Source: Erythroxylum novogranatense
Lineage: Eukaryota > Streptophyta > Magnoliopsida > Malpighiales > Erythroxylaceae
Assembly (NCBI GenBank): GCA_029891385.1
Contig: CM057228.1
Span: 18,624,309-18,688,308 of the forward strand
Reading direction: 5' to 3'
DNA length: 64,000 nt
The translations under genes were made by a program, and so were the position numbers. Positions 33,643 to 47,123 of this stretch are shown in pieces (position 1 is the first letter of the stretch; each line of letters begins with the position of its first letter). The notes beneath the pieces were generated by a model, which was given only the letters and a program-made list of their open reading frames with translations, had not been told where the DNA came from and did not search any database.

Positions 33643-36600
33643 TGTAACACCCACACCAGAAGACCCGAACCCGATATCGTTGGTGATATCCGAGTCCATG
33701 TCCCACGAGAGTAGCGTATTACATCGATCGATTTAAAATTCAGATACATTTTTTTAGCCATTAACTCCACGCTCACACGGAAAACACAGTAAGTAAATAA
33801 AATCCGTGTTTAATATAACCAGCCAGATTATTACAGTCATCCAAAATAATTTACAATCACCAATGCAAAAACATCAAAACCACAATGGGCTCAAGAAAAT
33901 ACAAAGCCTTGTTATACGGTTGATTACGAACACAATTTACTAAGACACTAATGCGACGCGAATCGATCCCGACCAGCACTTTGCTTGCCTATAGTAGACA
34001 TACTCCCGTATCAACCGGGGTATTCTTCAGACCTGAAAAATAGATGCAAATTTTGGGTGAGTTTTATGAACTCGGTGAGAAACCATCATCGATGGTTCAC
34101 TCAAATCATGCATTACGCCCATGGCGATAAAGCGACCCAAGAATAATCAATTACCGAAGAAGATCAATGACAATTTACGGTAATATGAAACCATTCACAG
34201 AATTCATACCATTATGAAAGCAGATATGTCACGTAGCGGTCATTTCAGGTAAATGCAATGCATATGTGACTCTTTCCATTATTCAAGATTGTGCCCAAGT
34301 GCTCACCGTTGTTCGGTGGGACGCGTGATTTCTCCCCTCGGGCTCGAGGCGGTCGATCAAGATAAAGATGAGAGCTCAAGCTCTTATCGTAATAATAGCA
34401 ACTTGGGCACGCCCATTATCCGATCATGCAATTATGCATGCATGCGAGATTCGATGAATGTACGGTGTTTGGCTATAAAGCCCAAAGTAGCAAGAAGTCA
34501 ATGATATGGCTATAAAGCCCAAGATAACAGTTGTTCAAGATGATGGCTATAAAGCCCATCATCATTATCAAGATCATTCAAGATAAAGAAAATCATACAA
34601 AACAATCTCATACATGCCAAGAGTCATGCAGTGATCATTCAATTCACTTTTGCACGTAATTCACGCTGAGCATGTAAACAACCAGAAATTTGAGAAACCA
34701 ACTAGGTTACTCACCTATTACTTCCGAATAATGCCGGAAGTCTCTGTGACGTCGGTCAATCGACGCCCAATTGGGCCTCTATATGAATCGAAAAGCACGA
34801 GTCACTAAATATGAAATTTGTGCTCATGTTGATGAGATATGCATGTTCATGAATTTCCGCCCTAATCCCTTTTTTTTCATTATAAAATTCTATCAAAATT
34901 AGAAATCCATTGGCGCTAACGGTGTGCAATTCGGACCTCTATAGGTCCCCAATTAAATAAAACAATGATTACCGAACAATTATCCGGGCCACGTCAATTT
35001 CCGTCCAAAATTCCCAAATTCTCAAAAATGAAAGTAAATATTATCTGAATCCGATGCCTCAAGAATCAGGTCAATCGGACGTCGGACGGAAAGAAATTGA
35101 CAAAGAACAATCGGATCAATTAATACCAAATAAAAATTCAAGAATAAATAAAAAGTATACCCACGCTTTGCCTCGCATGGAGGCGAGACGCCGTCTCGAG
35201 GCGGATACACCTCGCTGTCATGAGGCGAGGCGTCGCCTCGCGACCAGCCCTTAATCTCGCCATGAGGCGAGATGTCGCCTCATGAGAGACAGCAAGTTTG
35301 TCTCGCCTCGCCTTTCCCTTTCTTTCCAGATTTAAATCCCAATTTCCAATTATGCTAACTTTTAACAAACAAATCAGAAAAATACCCACTATACCTCATT
35401 GGAAAGCTTATGAAAAGCTCTACAATTCTCAAGAAGACCATAAAAATCAATTCCAACCCTAAGGGTATCAAATAACCCATCAAACCTTCTGCCTACTCAA
35501 TTTCCATCAACACAGGGCAGTACAATTACAATTTCATAACTCACTGATTCTTCAGTAATAAATTACCAAAAAAATATGGTAAATAAGTTCACAATGTCCT
35601 CTACAACTTTCATGAACAATCCAAAATCAAATTCTATTTCTAAACCAGTCAATTAATTCATTCAATGTCACTGTCCCTGAAATCCTTCAATATGAGCAGT
35701 AACCTTACAACAAGCATAACTCCCTATATACACGTCAGTAAATTCAGAACTTTATATCCCTGAAAAGATAACATCTCAAGCTTCAATTTTCATGAAGCAC
35801 TCAACATCCAATTCGATCTCTAACAATTTCAAAACAGTTATGGAAGTTTCTGTTATGATCAGTCACTCATAACCTAATGTAGGGTCAGTTTTTGAAAAAT
35901 CATAACTCCCAATTCTGAATTTTAAAAATTACAAACCATATGTCATTTTCAAGGTAATCTTTTCCTCTACAACTTTTCAGAAGCTCACTCACACCAGTTC
36001 GGTCCACTTAAAATGTTAAAATTGCCTCTAATCAGTAAACTCACAAAATCACACTTAAGCTAGGTTTCATCCAAACTGTTCAAAACCAGTCATTAGTAAT
36101 CAATTCATATCTCCCAATACACAATTCTAAAAATAGCAAGATCAGTAGCAATAGAAAGATAATCAAATATTCTACAACGTCCATGAAGACCATTCTCCCT
36201 AATTCCATCTCAATTAATTCATAAAAATCACCAAAACTCAGATGTCATGGTTGCGGTTACTGTTCACAGGCAATGGAACAGTAACTTTCCATGCCAAATT
36301 TCACCCTTCTATCATTGAAATTCAACAACACCTATTTCACACTAAATTGAAGCCAACATCCCAAAGTTTCAGTGGCCACTAACCTTACCTCATTTTCATT
36401 TCTACACATTAAATTATGAATAAAACAGTAACATCAATTATAATTCCAACTTTCCAGATTTCAGGTTAACCTTAGTTCAACCACTTCCAATACCTTTTTC
36501 ACATCACTAGACATCAAAATAAATACAAATTAAATTTTAATACAGTCATACATATATTAGGGCTAACACTGAAAAATTTACAGCATTAACTTCCTCAATT

Positions 36601-37771
36601 CAAGGACTCAAATAATTATCCCTATTCAATTCAAAATCAAACCATATCATTAACTTCAATGCATCTTCATCTAGCCTCATCCCCTTTTCTTCAAATCATA
36701 ATAATCATCACTTTAATGCCTACCTAAACCTAATACATGCTTTAAACCCTTTTATTAACTACCCCATACTATCATGGCATTTAGTTCATATGAAAGACAT
36801 CATTTAAAGATCAAAACTTTAATGAATACATACCTAAGACAAAACCTCCTTCAAAGCTTCAACTTCTAACTTTTACCTTCTACTTCTACACCCACCAAAG
36901 TACCAACTTCCTTCCCTTCTCAAGTATGCACAAAGCTCATCTTCTAGCTTTGATGGAATAAGAAATGGTATCTTGAAGTTGTAAAGAAAGATGAGAAAAT
37001 TTTCAATGTATATGCAAAGGAGAAGTGTGTTTTCGGTGGAGAGTAACCAAAGCACAAAATTCCTTCTTCCTTTCCTTTAAACACTTACATAACCGAGAGA
37101 AAGTGATGAGGAAGCATTTAATGTTACACTTTTAAATGTCAAATTTTAATTGGTACACAATTCATAGAAAAGTCAAAATATGTTTGTTTAATCCGGTCAA
37201 AATGTTACTCCATTTAACTCTAATGACCCTACTTTCAGTCCCAAAATAAAATACCCAATATTACAGTACCGGTGGGTAGCGATTTTTGTTATCGAGAATC
37301 GAATTTGATTCGCTAATTGGCGATTTATCCGGTCCGAGAATTTCCAATTATTTTTCGAGAATTAATGAAATTTCTAAAATTATAAAACAGTAACAAAGGC
37401 ACTCCAAATAATTTTTCAATCACAAAATCACCTTTTCTACCCCAAAACATGTTTAGGCGCTGCCATCGCGATTTTGCGGTCGGGAATTTTCTCCGAAAAA
37501 TCCAGAAAAATTCCTAAAATCCCTAAAATGTAAAACCATTTATGGTGCAGTCCAAACAATTTTCCAAACTCAATTATCCCATGAATTCCAATAAAATTGC
37601 TTTAGGCCCAATTACCGGGAATGTCATGAATGCATTTACCGTAATTCCATATACACAATTGATACTGTGTATCGATCCTATTATGCATGAACAGTACTAA
37701 ATATTCCCTATTAGTCTCATCCTATGCCAATTTTACTATTTTACCCTTCCAGGAGGGGGTGGGATGTTACA
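33643..37771 (-). mobile_element. Right LTR (5' LTR) of element 3, 4.13 kb
   Basis: It begins TGTAACACCCACACC and ends GGGTGGGATGTTACA, followed by the TSD CTTTT (37772-37776). It is nearly identical to the left LTR over 35380-37100, but carries many single-base differences and 1-2 bp indels in its first ~1.7 kb and last ~400 bp, mostly at CG, CAG or CTG words. Confidence 0.9.
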
Positions 37772-37776
37772 CTTTT
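37772..37776. repeat. Right TSD of element 3 (CTTTT)
   Basis: It is identical to 25771-25775. It confirms that element 3 jumped into the internal region of element 2. Confidence 0.85.
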
Positions 37777-39390
37777 GAAACTTCAAGAGAATCAATTTCT
37801 ACTTTTCCGACTACCATAATAGGATCAATTCGTATCGCCCACTCTGGTCAATGCATCCTCAATACTAAGGCCCAATGAACTACAAAGTAATCTCTTATAC
37901 TATATAACCCAGAAATTTTCATCTAACTCTTACTATCTCATCTAGAGATGTATCTATCTCACATTTCAATCATTCACAATCACTAATGATACCAACATTT
38001 CTATACTCTAGAAATCATTTCTATTTTTGTTCCTGCCCATAAGTAGGGTTCACCTTATGACTTGGTGACCCGCATGAGCTCTGCACTCATTCCTCATACT
38101 AATACACATATTAACAGAAATTCTTTTCATCTTTCCATTATTTAACTCCTTTTTGTAAACAATAACTCGTCATAAACATTTTTGAGTGCTTTTACTCTTC
38201 TCCTTTGAGTTATCATAATTTTCCAAAAATGTATACATTAAACAATTTGAATCGAAGCACATGCCTAATTGTCCCTATAGTAACATATCATGAATCACGT
38301 TCCAACATTTTTAACATCGCATTCCGATAATTTTATCGTCCATGCGCATATTCCCAATCCACTTAGAAGTATAAACGCAGAAGCATCAAGAAATGCAATC
38401 TTAGCACCCAATCTATTGTCACATTTAAAACCACGTCTACTTAGTTATCTCCTTACTAACCTGGCTTGTACACCTTACTCATACCATTTCCACTTCATTT
38501 TGTCAATAACTTTACTTCTCTATTTCCTTCGAAGGCAAAGCATTTCGGTCCCATATCAATATCCAATAATACATACTAACCCGAATACAGTCAATCTGTA
38601 TTTACTTTATCAGATCGCGTACTATTTCATATTCCCAATTTTTCCCATTTTATCAACCATGCAAATCTGAATCATAATACCTGGTCATCATGAGCTTTTA
38701 TCTAACATCGACATGTCCTTTTACAAGTTCACATTCTGATCATATTAATCGATATTCTTCTCAATTTATGTGAATCTTTATCTGCCTGTTTCTCATTTCC
38801 ACATATCCTAATTTATCGAACAACTCATCAGAATCACAATTGCCTAATCCTCACTGAGCTTTTGATCATCATAAGCATATTTTTATACTCAATTGTACCC
38901 CTTATCACTTCTTACAGATATCTCTTTCATATAGAAATTTAATCTTTCCAAACTATCGAAAATTTCCTTTTCTTACAACCCAATTTATGCACTTTAAGTC
39001 TCATTACTCAATTGATATCACGTATTTCCTAAATCAGCAGATACCACTGTCTTCACATTCCTATCGCATTCAAGGGTTTATGACTACAGTACAGTGTGAA
39101 TATCGTTTACAATTTGTAGGACCTCGACCTCTCAGGCCTCACGCCCTCACAGTTTCACTTTTTTCATTCCCAATTGCCCATAATCCACGTTGACTCATAT
39201 GCCGATATATCATTTTCTTTCTCACTCTGAAACACGTAATACTTGTTCAAGCGTATTACTCATACCTTTAGGACTCAGGTCAGGGATCAGTTGCTAGTGT
39301 CTGCTACAATATGTCTTTACTGTATACGATTTGACTTATGTTCATAAACGCCCATGTAAGTTCGTACTTCTGGGCTCTGATACCACTAAA
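37777..39390 (-). mobile_element. Internal region of element 2, right part, with primer-binding site
   Basis: Non-coding, T/C-rich on the plus strand. It ends with minus-strand TGGTATCAGAGCCCA at 39385-39371, the tRNA-Met primer site, 5 nt from the LTR. It resumes the sequence interrupted at 25770. Confidence 0.75.
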
Positions 39391-42300
39391 TGTAACACCC
39401 CACTCCCGTAAGACCCGGACCTGACATCGATGGTGATATCCGAATCCGTGCGCTGCGAGGATGGGATGTTACCTCTCTCAGTTAAAATACAGTACCAAAA
39501 ATTTTTGTTTTGAAACAATCATACACTTACATATGTAGGTTGCAGGAAACAGTTTACATAACCAATCTGGTAGATCCAATGACCACGAGGGTCCTCATAT
39601 AAAATACACAATAACATAGAAGCAAAATCTTCACTCTAATGCAGACGCAACTAATCCCGTCCTCATCTGGCACTCCACGATCACTACACACCCGTTACCT
39701 AACGGAGTATTCTTCTAAGTCCTGAAAAATAATTGCAAATTTTGGATGAGTTTTTGCAAACTCAGTGGGTGACCATCATCGATGGTCCGCTCACTCAAGT
39801 ACATAATCAAATAATAACTTATGTTCTCATTCTTTCTCTTTGGTCTCATTTTACAATTCTCATAGATCTATCTCGTAATACATTTTCTCAAACATTCCCC
39901 ATTCACACATTTACATAAATCTATATTCGTACATCCCATTTGGCTGTGACCTACTGCCTAAACTGTCCCTTCGAAGGACTCAATAATATTTGACCCTTAT
40001 CCAATACTGGATATCGGGTTCGTTATATGTTGAACCTAAGGCTCTGAATCAGTCATGAACTCGACGTTCATTTTCGCACGTTGAGCTAAAAGCTCTAATA
40101 TTCCATACGACACTAAACATATCACAATCAGTCATACTTTCTATAATTAGGAGTACACCATAACTGTTTTCATACCAGTGTATGGCATTTCGCCTATCAT
40201 TCAATCAAACATATCAGAATAAGTGTAGTTTGTACCCATTATCAATAATCAAACATGACAGAATAATTGCATTCTGTAACCCATTATCAATTATCAAACA
40301 TAACATAATAATTGCAGTCTGTAACCCATTATCAATTTATATCAGTGTGGTGACCAAGCATCTATACTATCCCGATAAGGGCACATTAATCAATGAACGC
40401 GTCTTAAGGTAGGAGAGCCCTCTAGATATGCACTACTTCCCACGCGTCTTAGAGATAGGAGAGCCCTCTGGGTATGCACTAACTCATCAATCGTTGAGCT
40501 TTTCGTTCTGAAACTGTACCGTCAAGGGCTCATTAATCAGTGAACGCGTCTTAGGGGTAGGAGAGCTCTCTGGGTATGCACTACTTCCCACGCGTCTTAG
40601 AGATAGGAGAACCATCTGGGTATGCACTAAGTCATCAATCGTTGAGCTTTTCGCTCTGAAACTGCCCCGTCAAGGGCTCATTAATTAGTGAACGCGTCTT
40701 AGGGGTAGGAGAGCCCTCTGGGTATGCACTACTTCTCACGCGTCTTAGGGATAGGAGAGCCCTCTGGGTATGCACTATTCCTTTTCAAGCTCGAGGCTCT
40801 TTTTCAGTAGTCGAGCTTGTAGCTCTGATCAGTATATCACAGTTATTTCTAATCTATTCCAGATTTTCACATCACAAACACAATTACACTTTCACATTCG
40901 CATAACGTTTCTATGCACTACCACTTCAATACTCCGGACCTTCTATCTGGAGTTCACATTCAATATTATCTCATTATTCTACTTCAGAGAATTTAAATTA
41001 CTGAATTATAACATTTAATGCTCTGAGAACCGTTTAGGTCACTCACCTGGCTTTCGCGCTAACGCCTGGAAGTCTCAGTAATGTCTGAGGTTGACTTTCC
41101 AAATGTCCCTATCACAATTCAAACACCCTAAGTTTACACATTGTCCTTTCGAAAAAATGCTCAAGTAGTAATTTACAAATATAAACGCATCATGCACTTT
41201 AGTGACATCCCCGGCACTATCCCAATATTTCACCCTCAAGGTCTTCCTTAATAATCAGAGTTCAATTGATACCCACATCAGTCAATTTGTTTCATAAATC
41301 CCAAAGTTATTCTCCAACATATAACCATATCTTTCACTAAACCACTATTCCAGATTTCAAGCCTTTACAGACTGATTTAACATTTCCCCTCTTCATAAAG
41401 CATGAAGACCTTTGTCTCTAGCTCATAACAGATCAGAAATTATCTCCTTTGCTAATCTGTACAAAAGTTGCAGTTTAAAAACCAAAACACATTCATTCAG
41501 GAAAAAGGGGTCCTCGCTGCCGTGAAGAAAAACTCGCCGCGGTGAAGAGAAGCTCGCCCTCATCGCGACGTGTGCACTCGCCCTCGTCGCGACCTACGAT
41601 CCCATTCTCGACTCCCGAATTCGATTTTTAACCATTTCAATCCAATTTTTCCAATCTATTCGACACACAACTCATCTATATTTCAAATTAACACTCATAC
41701 ATCATTTTCCAACTCAAATCCAACCCATATCATTTGCAAATCATCAGAAATATATATCCCATGTTCGGAAACCCTAAACCAACATATACATAACCCAATC
41801 TTTACCCATATCACTCAAAACATAAATCAATCAACAAATCAAGAGGAAGGGTACTTAAACTTACTTGATTTAGCTTTCAGAAACCTTAAACTCTTCATGG
41901 ATTTGCCAAAACCCTTTCTTCTTCTCTTTTTCTTCTTCTTCAACGGTTCCTCTTCCTCCTTTTTCCTTTTTCAAACCTAATTCCCCTTTTGTTTATACCA
42001 TTTCAATTTATGAAATGTCCAATTTGACCTCTTCATTTAACTTTAAGCCTTGTTGTCTGACCCAAATTGCCCTTATCCAAATTCTTATAACTTTACTACT
42101 TCAATTTAGAAATCCAGATTCTTAGGGACTGAATTGAGATTCAATTCTTTTATAATCATTCGCTTTCATGCCTATCAATTTCCAATTAAGTCAATTTATT
42201 TGCTTTGACTTTCATAACCTTTCCAATTTCAATTACTCATGCTAACCAAAAATTTCTAAATCATGTCTTTAATTGAGTATTAGTTGTACAGTTATTGTAC

Positions 42301-42502
42301 TGGAAATCCCATCGGTACCCACTTTGCAATCTAATGCTGCATACACATAAATCACTCCAATTCAATCAACACACACAATTCACATTTTCACAAAGACACA
42401 AAGCCGGGAATTGTCATGAGTGCATGCACAATCTTGTGTACCAAAACACAACCCAATCTAAATTTACTATTTTATCATTCCCATAGGTGATGGGATGTTA
42501 CA
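39391..42502 (-). mobile_element. Right LTR (5' LTR) of element 2, complete, 3.11 kb
   Basis: It starts TGTAACACCCCACTCCC and ends GATGGGATGTTACA. The first ~60 bp resemble the start of element 3's LTR, so elements 2 and 3 belong to related families. It carries the TGAGTTTTTGCAAACTCAGTG block and the ACCATCATCGATGGT hairpin (39772-39786), then a ~148-bp tandem array. It sits directly inside the chromovirus 5' LTR (AGAATTG... resumes at 42503). Confidence 0.88.
40385..40785. repeat. ~148-bp tandem array in element 2 LTR, about 2.7 copies
   Basis: AACGCGTCTTAGG words recur at 40395, 40543 and 40691. Each unit also contains two half-units with GTAGGAGAGCCCTCTGGGTA and a GAGCTTTTCGCTCTGAAACTG link. 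The truncated left LTR keeps the last two units (21868-22150). Confidence 0.9.
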
Positions 42503-42895
42503 AGAATTGTCTTAGGAAGAAGCCAGCGCAGCAATAGCATAATTGGTTTCTTATAGTTTTCGTTTTTATGTATTTATTTGACAGTTAATTAGTTGTTCAT
42601 GTTCTTAGTTTTATGCAGTGTAGTTATCATGTTGTTTATGGACCCCTAAGTTGTAGGGGAAGTTGTTTTCTTCAGAACTATTTATTTGACCTTCGATGAA
42701 TGGAAAAGTAGGTAGAAAAATTTCTCAAGTCTTTGAGTACTTCGAACTCAAGAGGTCTCAAGTTCTCTCTGACGAGCCCGAAAAAAATAGCAACCATAGG
42801 TCGTAAAAGAAATAATCATGTCATTTTTACATCCGAAAGTCCAGAAACCCCCACCTCTAGACCCATAACCAGATCCATTGCTAGGGACCATAACA
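42503..42895 (+). mobile_element. 5' LTR (distal 393 bp) of Ty3/gypsy chromovirus
   Basis: It aligns with 47229-47645 of the 3' LTR, apart from a 24-bp tandem duplication found only in the 3' copy, and ends ...CCATAACA. The first ~105 bp of the LTR should lie left of element 2 but are absent there. The tRNA-Met primer-binding site TGGTATCAGAGCC follows at 42899-42911. Confidence 0.88.
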
Positions 42896-42898
42896 ATT

Positions 42899-42911
42899 TG
42901 GTATCAGAGCC
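42899..42911 (+). other. Primer-binding site of the chromovirus
   Basis: TGGTATCAGAGCC, complementary to initiator tRNA-Met, 3 nt after the LTR end. Confidence 0.85.
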
Positions 42912-42918
42912 ATATACT

Positions 42919-45900
42919 ATGGGTGACTCAATGCAGCAATAGTTCGAGCGAATATTGCAGATGCTACAAGAGGAGCGTTTAGAAAACAGAGCACGCCAAG
43001 ATGCCATGCAAGCCAGATTGGAGGAACTTACCCTTGAATTTGCGGCCACCAAGTTAGACTCTTCAACAGCAGAAGAAGGCAGTCATAATAGAGTTCGAAA
43101 AGGCAAGGGACTTGTAGGGGAATCGGGAAAAGAATCTTCCGAAGGCCATACTGTTCCACGATTTACAAAACTTGATTTTCCACGTTTCAACGGACAAGAA
43201 GATCCTCTTGGCTGGATTAGTCGCTGTGAACATTTTTCCGGCACCAACAAACACCAACAGAAGAGAGGGTAAGTTTAGATTCATTCCATTTGGAAGGTGC
43301 AGCCCAATTATGGTTCCTTCAAATGGAAAATGACAACCCTACTCCTTCTTGGGATGCGTTCAAACACCAATGTCATTTAAGATTTGGCCCACCAATTCGG
43401 AGTAACAAATTAGGGGAATTGGCCAAACTAAAGCAAGTTGGAACTGTTGAAGATTATCAGAATAACTTTGAGCTCTTGGTTTCTAGGGCTGGAACGTTGA
43501 CACAAGAGCAAAAAGTTCAGTTATATATCAGTGGCTTACAAGAGGCTATTGCTGTTGAGGTAGAATTACATCACCCCACTGATTTAGTCACTGTAATGAG
43601 CATGTCTCGCCTTTATGAACGTAAAGGAAAGGTGTTCAAACCTTTTTCAATAGTTGATCATCAGAAAGGTTTCCAAAAAACTCCTCCTGCATAATTTTCG
43701 CAGCCTCCAAAATTTGTAAAATGTTTAAGCCGAGTTGAGATGGAAGAAAGGCGGCTAAAAGGTCTGTGCTTGAATTGTGACGAGCCATTTGTTCAGGGAC
43801 ACCAGTGTAAGTGAATTTTATGGATTGAAATTGGGGAAGATGATTGCTCAGAAGGGGAGGATTTAACTCTAACAACAGATATTCAGTCTCCAGAAATATC
43901 GCTCAATGCAATTACAGGAGTACAGGCCCCACAAACTATGCGGTTGGAAGGCAGCTGTCAAGGTAATCCTATTCTGGTCTTAGTTGATTCTGGTAGCACC
44001 CACAATTTTATCAACTCCAAAATTGTGTCCCACTTTAGCGCTACAATAGAAAAAGGTGATAATCTTAACGTGGTGGTAGCAAATGGGGAGATAATCACTA
44101 GTGCTGGCACTTGTCGTGGTATTTTACTTCAACTGGACTCTTATATTTTTAATGTTGATCTGTTTATGCTTCCTTTAAATGAGTTCGATGTTGTGTTGGG
44201 AGTTAATTGGCTGAGAACCTTGGGACCCATCTTATGGGATTTCTCTAAAATGCACATGAGTTTCATAAAGTAGGGCAAAGCGTTTAACTTACGCGACCTC
44301 TCCAACCATCCACGTACTCCAACAACAAATCTTCGCTCTGTGTCTGTGGTATCTTCGCCAGAATTAGATATTCAGAAATTATTGCTGGAGTTTTCTCCCT
44401 TATTTGCCGATCCCAAAGGTCTTCCTCCATCTCACAACTGTGACCACCGCATCACCTTGAAGCCCGGCACTGGTCCAATTGTAATGAGACCCTTTCGATA
44501 CCCACATGCTCAAAAGAATGAAATTGAAAAACAATGTTCTAAGATGTTGGCCGTGGAATCATCAAATCCAACCGATCTCCTTTCTCCTCCCGATCCTCTT
44601 AGTCCGGTGACAAGTCATGGCGTCTATGTGTTGATTATAGAGCTCTGAATGCCAAAACTGTCAAGGATAAGTTCCCCATCCCTGTGATTGATGAACTTTT
44701 GGAAGAATTGACAGGTGCTAAATATTTTACAAAGCTGGATCTTCGATCGGGATACCATCAGGTTCGAATGAATGCTAATGATATTAAGAAAACAGCTTTT
44801 CGGACTCATCGTGGTCATTTTGAATTTTTGGTTATGCCATTTGACCTCACCAATGCTCCTTCCACATTTCAATCTCTCATGAATGAGGTATTCTCTCCTT
44901 ACTTGAGGAAATTTATCCTTGTATTTTTTGACGATATTTTAGTGTACAGTCGCACATGGGTGGAGCATCTTCATCATTTGAGAATTACTTTTCAATTGCT
45001 ACGAGATCACCAACTTTATCTCAAGAAGGCAAAATGTTCTTTTGGCCAAACAGAAATTGCTTATTTAGGCCATATTGTTTCCCAACAGGGAGTTACAGCC
45101 GATGCTAGTAAAATCGCAGCTATGGCTGATTGGCCAAAACCAATAACCATCAGAGCTCTTCGGGGTTTTCTTGGACTTACTGGATATTATCGTAAATTTG
45201 TTCCTAATTATGGATTAATAGCAGCTCCTCTTATTTCTATGTTGAAGAAAAATTCTTTTCAATGGTCTGACCAGTCTTCCATTGCTTTTGAACAACTTCT
45301 GCTATGACAAGTCCTTCTGTCCTAGCTCTCCCCGATTTTTCTCAATTATTTGTGGTAGAATGTGATGCTTCAGATTATGGTATTGGTGCAGTGTTACTTC
45401 AGAACGGAAAGCCTATAGCCTTTTTCAGTCAACAGATGCCTCAACGACATCGGAGCCTCCCTGCTTATGAAAAAGAATTGATTGGTTTGGTCAAGGCCAT
45501 CAAACATTGGCGCTCTTATTTATGGGGCCAACAATTTCTTGTTCGGACAGACCATTATAGTCTGAAATTTTTACTGGAGCAAAGTTTTTTATCCCCACCT
45601 CAACAACATTGGCTTGGTAAGCTTTTGGGCTATTCTTTTACTGTTGAATATAAATCTGGTCGCCAGAATAAAGTAGCCGACGCCTTATCTAGGCGTGATG
45701 AAGCAAACTCTACCTTGATGGCTATTTCCATGCCCCAACTAAGTTTATTCGATGCCATCAGCCATGAACAACAATCTTCAACTGAAATACAAAATATTAT
45801 TTCAGATATTCAGCAACAGACTGCTGAAATTCAGTGGGATTTCCGTCAAGGTTTGCTTTTTTACAAGAACCGCGTCTATCTTCCCTCCACATCTCCTTCG

Positions 45901-47120
45901 ATTCAGATGGTTATTTCTACTTTGCACAATCAGGGTCATGAGGGTTACCAGAAGACCCTACACCGTATATCAAAGGATTTCTATTGGGCAGGCATGAAAA
46001 AACACATTCGGGACTTTGTTCGCAATTGTGGCATCTGTCAACGCCATAAATCTGAATCTCTTCAACCAACAGGTTTACTCTTCCCTTTACCAGTCCCCTC
46101 CCAAATTTGGACTGATATTTCTCTTGATTTTATTGATAGTTTGCCTATGTCTCATGGGAAGAATGTCATACTGGTGGTGGTAGATCATTTTTCAAAATAC
46201 AGTCACTTTTTTCCGCTCTCCCATCCTTACACAGCAGTGACAGTAGCTCGCATTTTCTTCGATAATATTTTCAAATTACATGGGCTGCCTGTATCAATTG
46301 TAAGTGATCGTGACGTCACTTTTACTAGTGCTTTTTGGAAAGAGTTGTTCCGTCTTCAGGGCACTACCCTCTCTTTCAGTTCCGCATACCATCCTTAAAC
46401 GGATGGTCAAACTGAGGTTGTTAATCGGACAATTGAAATGTATCTTCGTTGCTTCACCAGTGACCGCCCAACAAAGTGGATGGATTGGCTTTCTTGGGCT
46501 GAATATTGTTATAATACTAGTTTTCATTCTGCTTTGAAAACAACTCCTTTCGAAGTGGTATATGGCAGGCCTCCTCCTCTGTTACTTTCTTATTATCCTG
46601 CTCTTGCTAAACTTGATGCAGTTGATCAAGCCCTCAAGTCCAGGGATGAGCTACTGTTTTCTTTAAGAAACAATCTTCATCGTGCTCAACAACGAATGAA
46701 GCATGCTTATGACTCTCATCATTGAGATGTAACTTTTCAGCTTAGTCAACACAAGCACCAGAAACTTTTGCCTAAGTTTTATGGCCCTTTCTGTATCTTG
46801 GCTAAAATTGGTGCTATGGCTTACAAGCTCCACCTTCCAGCCAATTCGAAGGTCCATCCGGTGTTCCATGTTTCTAAGCTAAAGGCGTTTCATGCAAGTT
46901 CCTGTCCCATTGAGGCTTCTCTTCCTCCTACGATTACTGAAATTACTGACCCACAGCCTTTGGCTATTTTGGGCCACATAGTTAATAATTCAGTTCCTGA
47001 GGTCCTAGTACATTGGCAAGATTCCTCTCCTACAAATGCTTCTTGGGAAGCTGTCACTTCTATGCAACAACGTTTCCCTCAGTTTCCGATTGAGGACAAG
47101 CGTCGTTTGGAGCGGGAGAG
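42919..47120 (+). pseudogene. Ty3/gypsy chromovirus gag-pol polyprotein, decayed
   Basis: From ATG 42919 the frame shows gag (PRFTKLDFPRFNGQEDPLGW; GAAQLWFLQMEND), a zinc knuckle (CLNCDEPFVQGHQC, about 43770-43811), protease LVDSGSTHNFI (Asp-Ser-Gly at 43986-43994), RT with [16 protein letters not shown] and FFDDILVYS (Asp-Asp at 44930-44935), RNase H (ECDASDYGIGAVLLQ; RTDHYSLKFLL), integrase HHCC (GHEGYQKTLHRI...CGICQRHK) with core Asp residues in DFIDSLP and SDRDVTF, and a C-terminal chromodomain (HIVNNSVPEVLVHWQD..ASWE, 46970-47060). Stops lie at 42940, 43692, 43812, 44271, 46396 and 46723; frameshifts lie near 43230, 44550 and 45300. Short LTRs and the chromodomain suggest a Reina-like clade (inference). 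Confidence 0.9.
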
Positions 47121-47123
47121 TAA

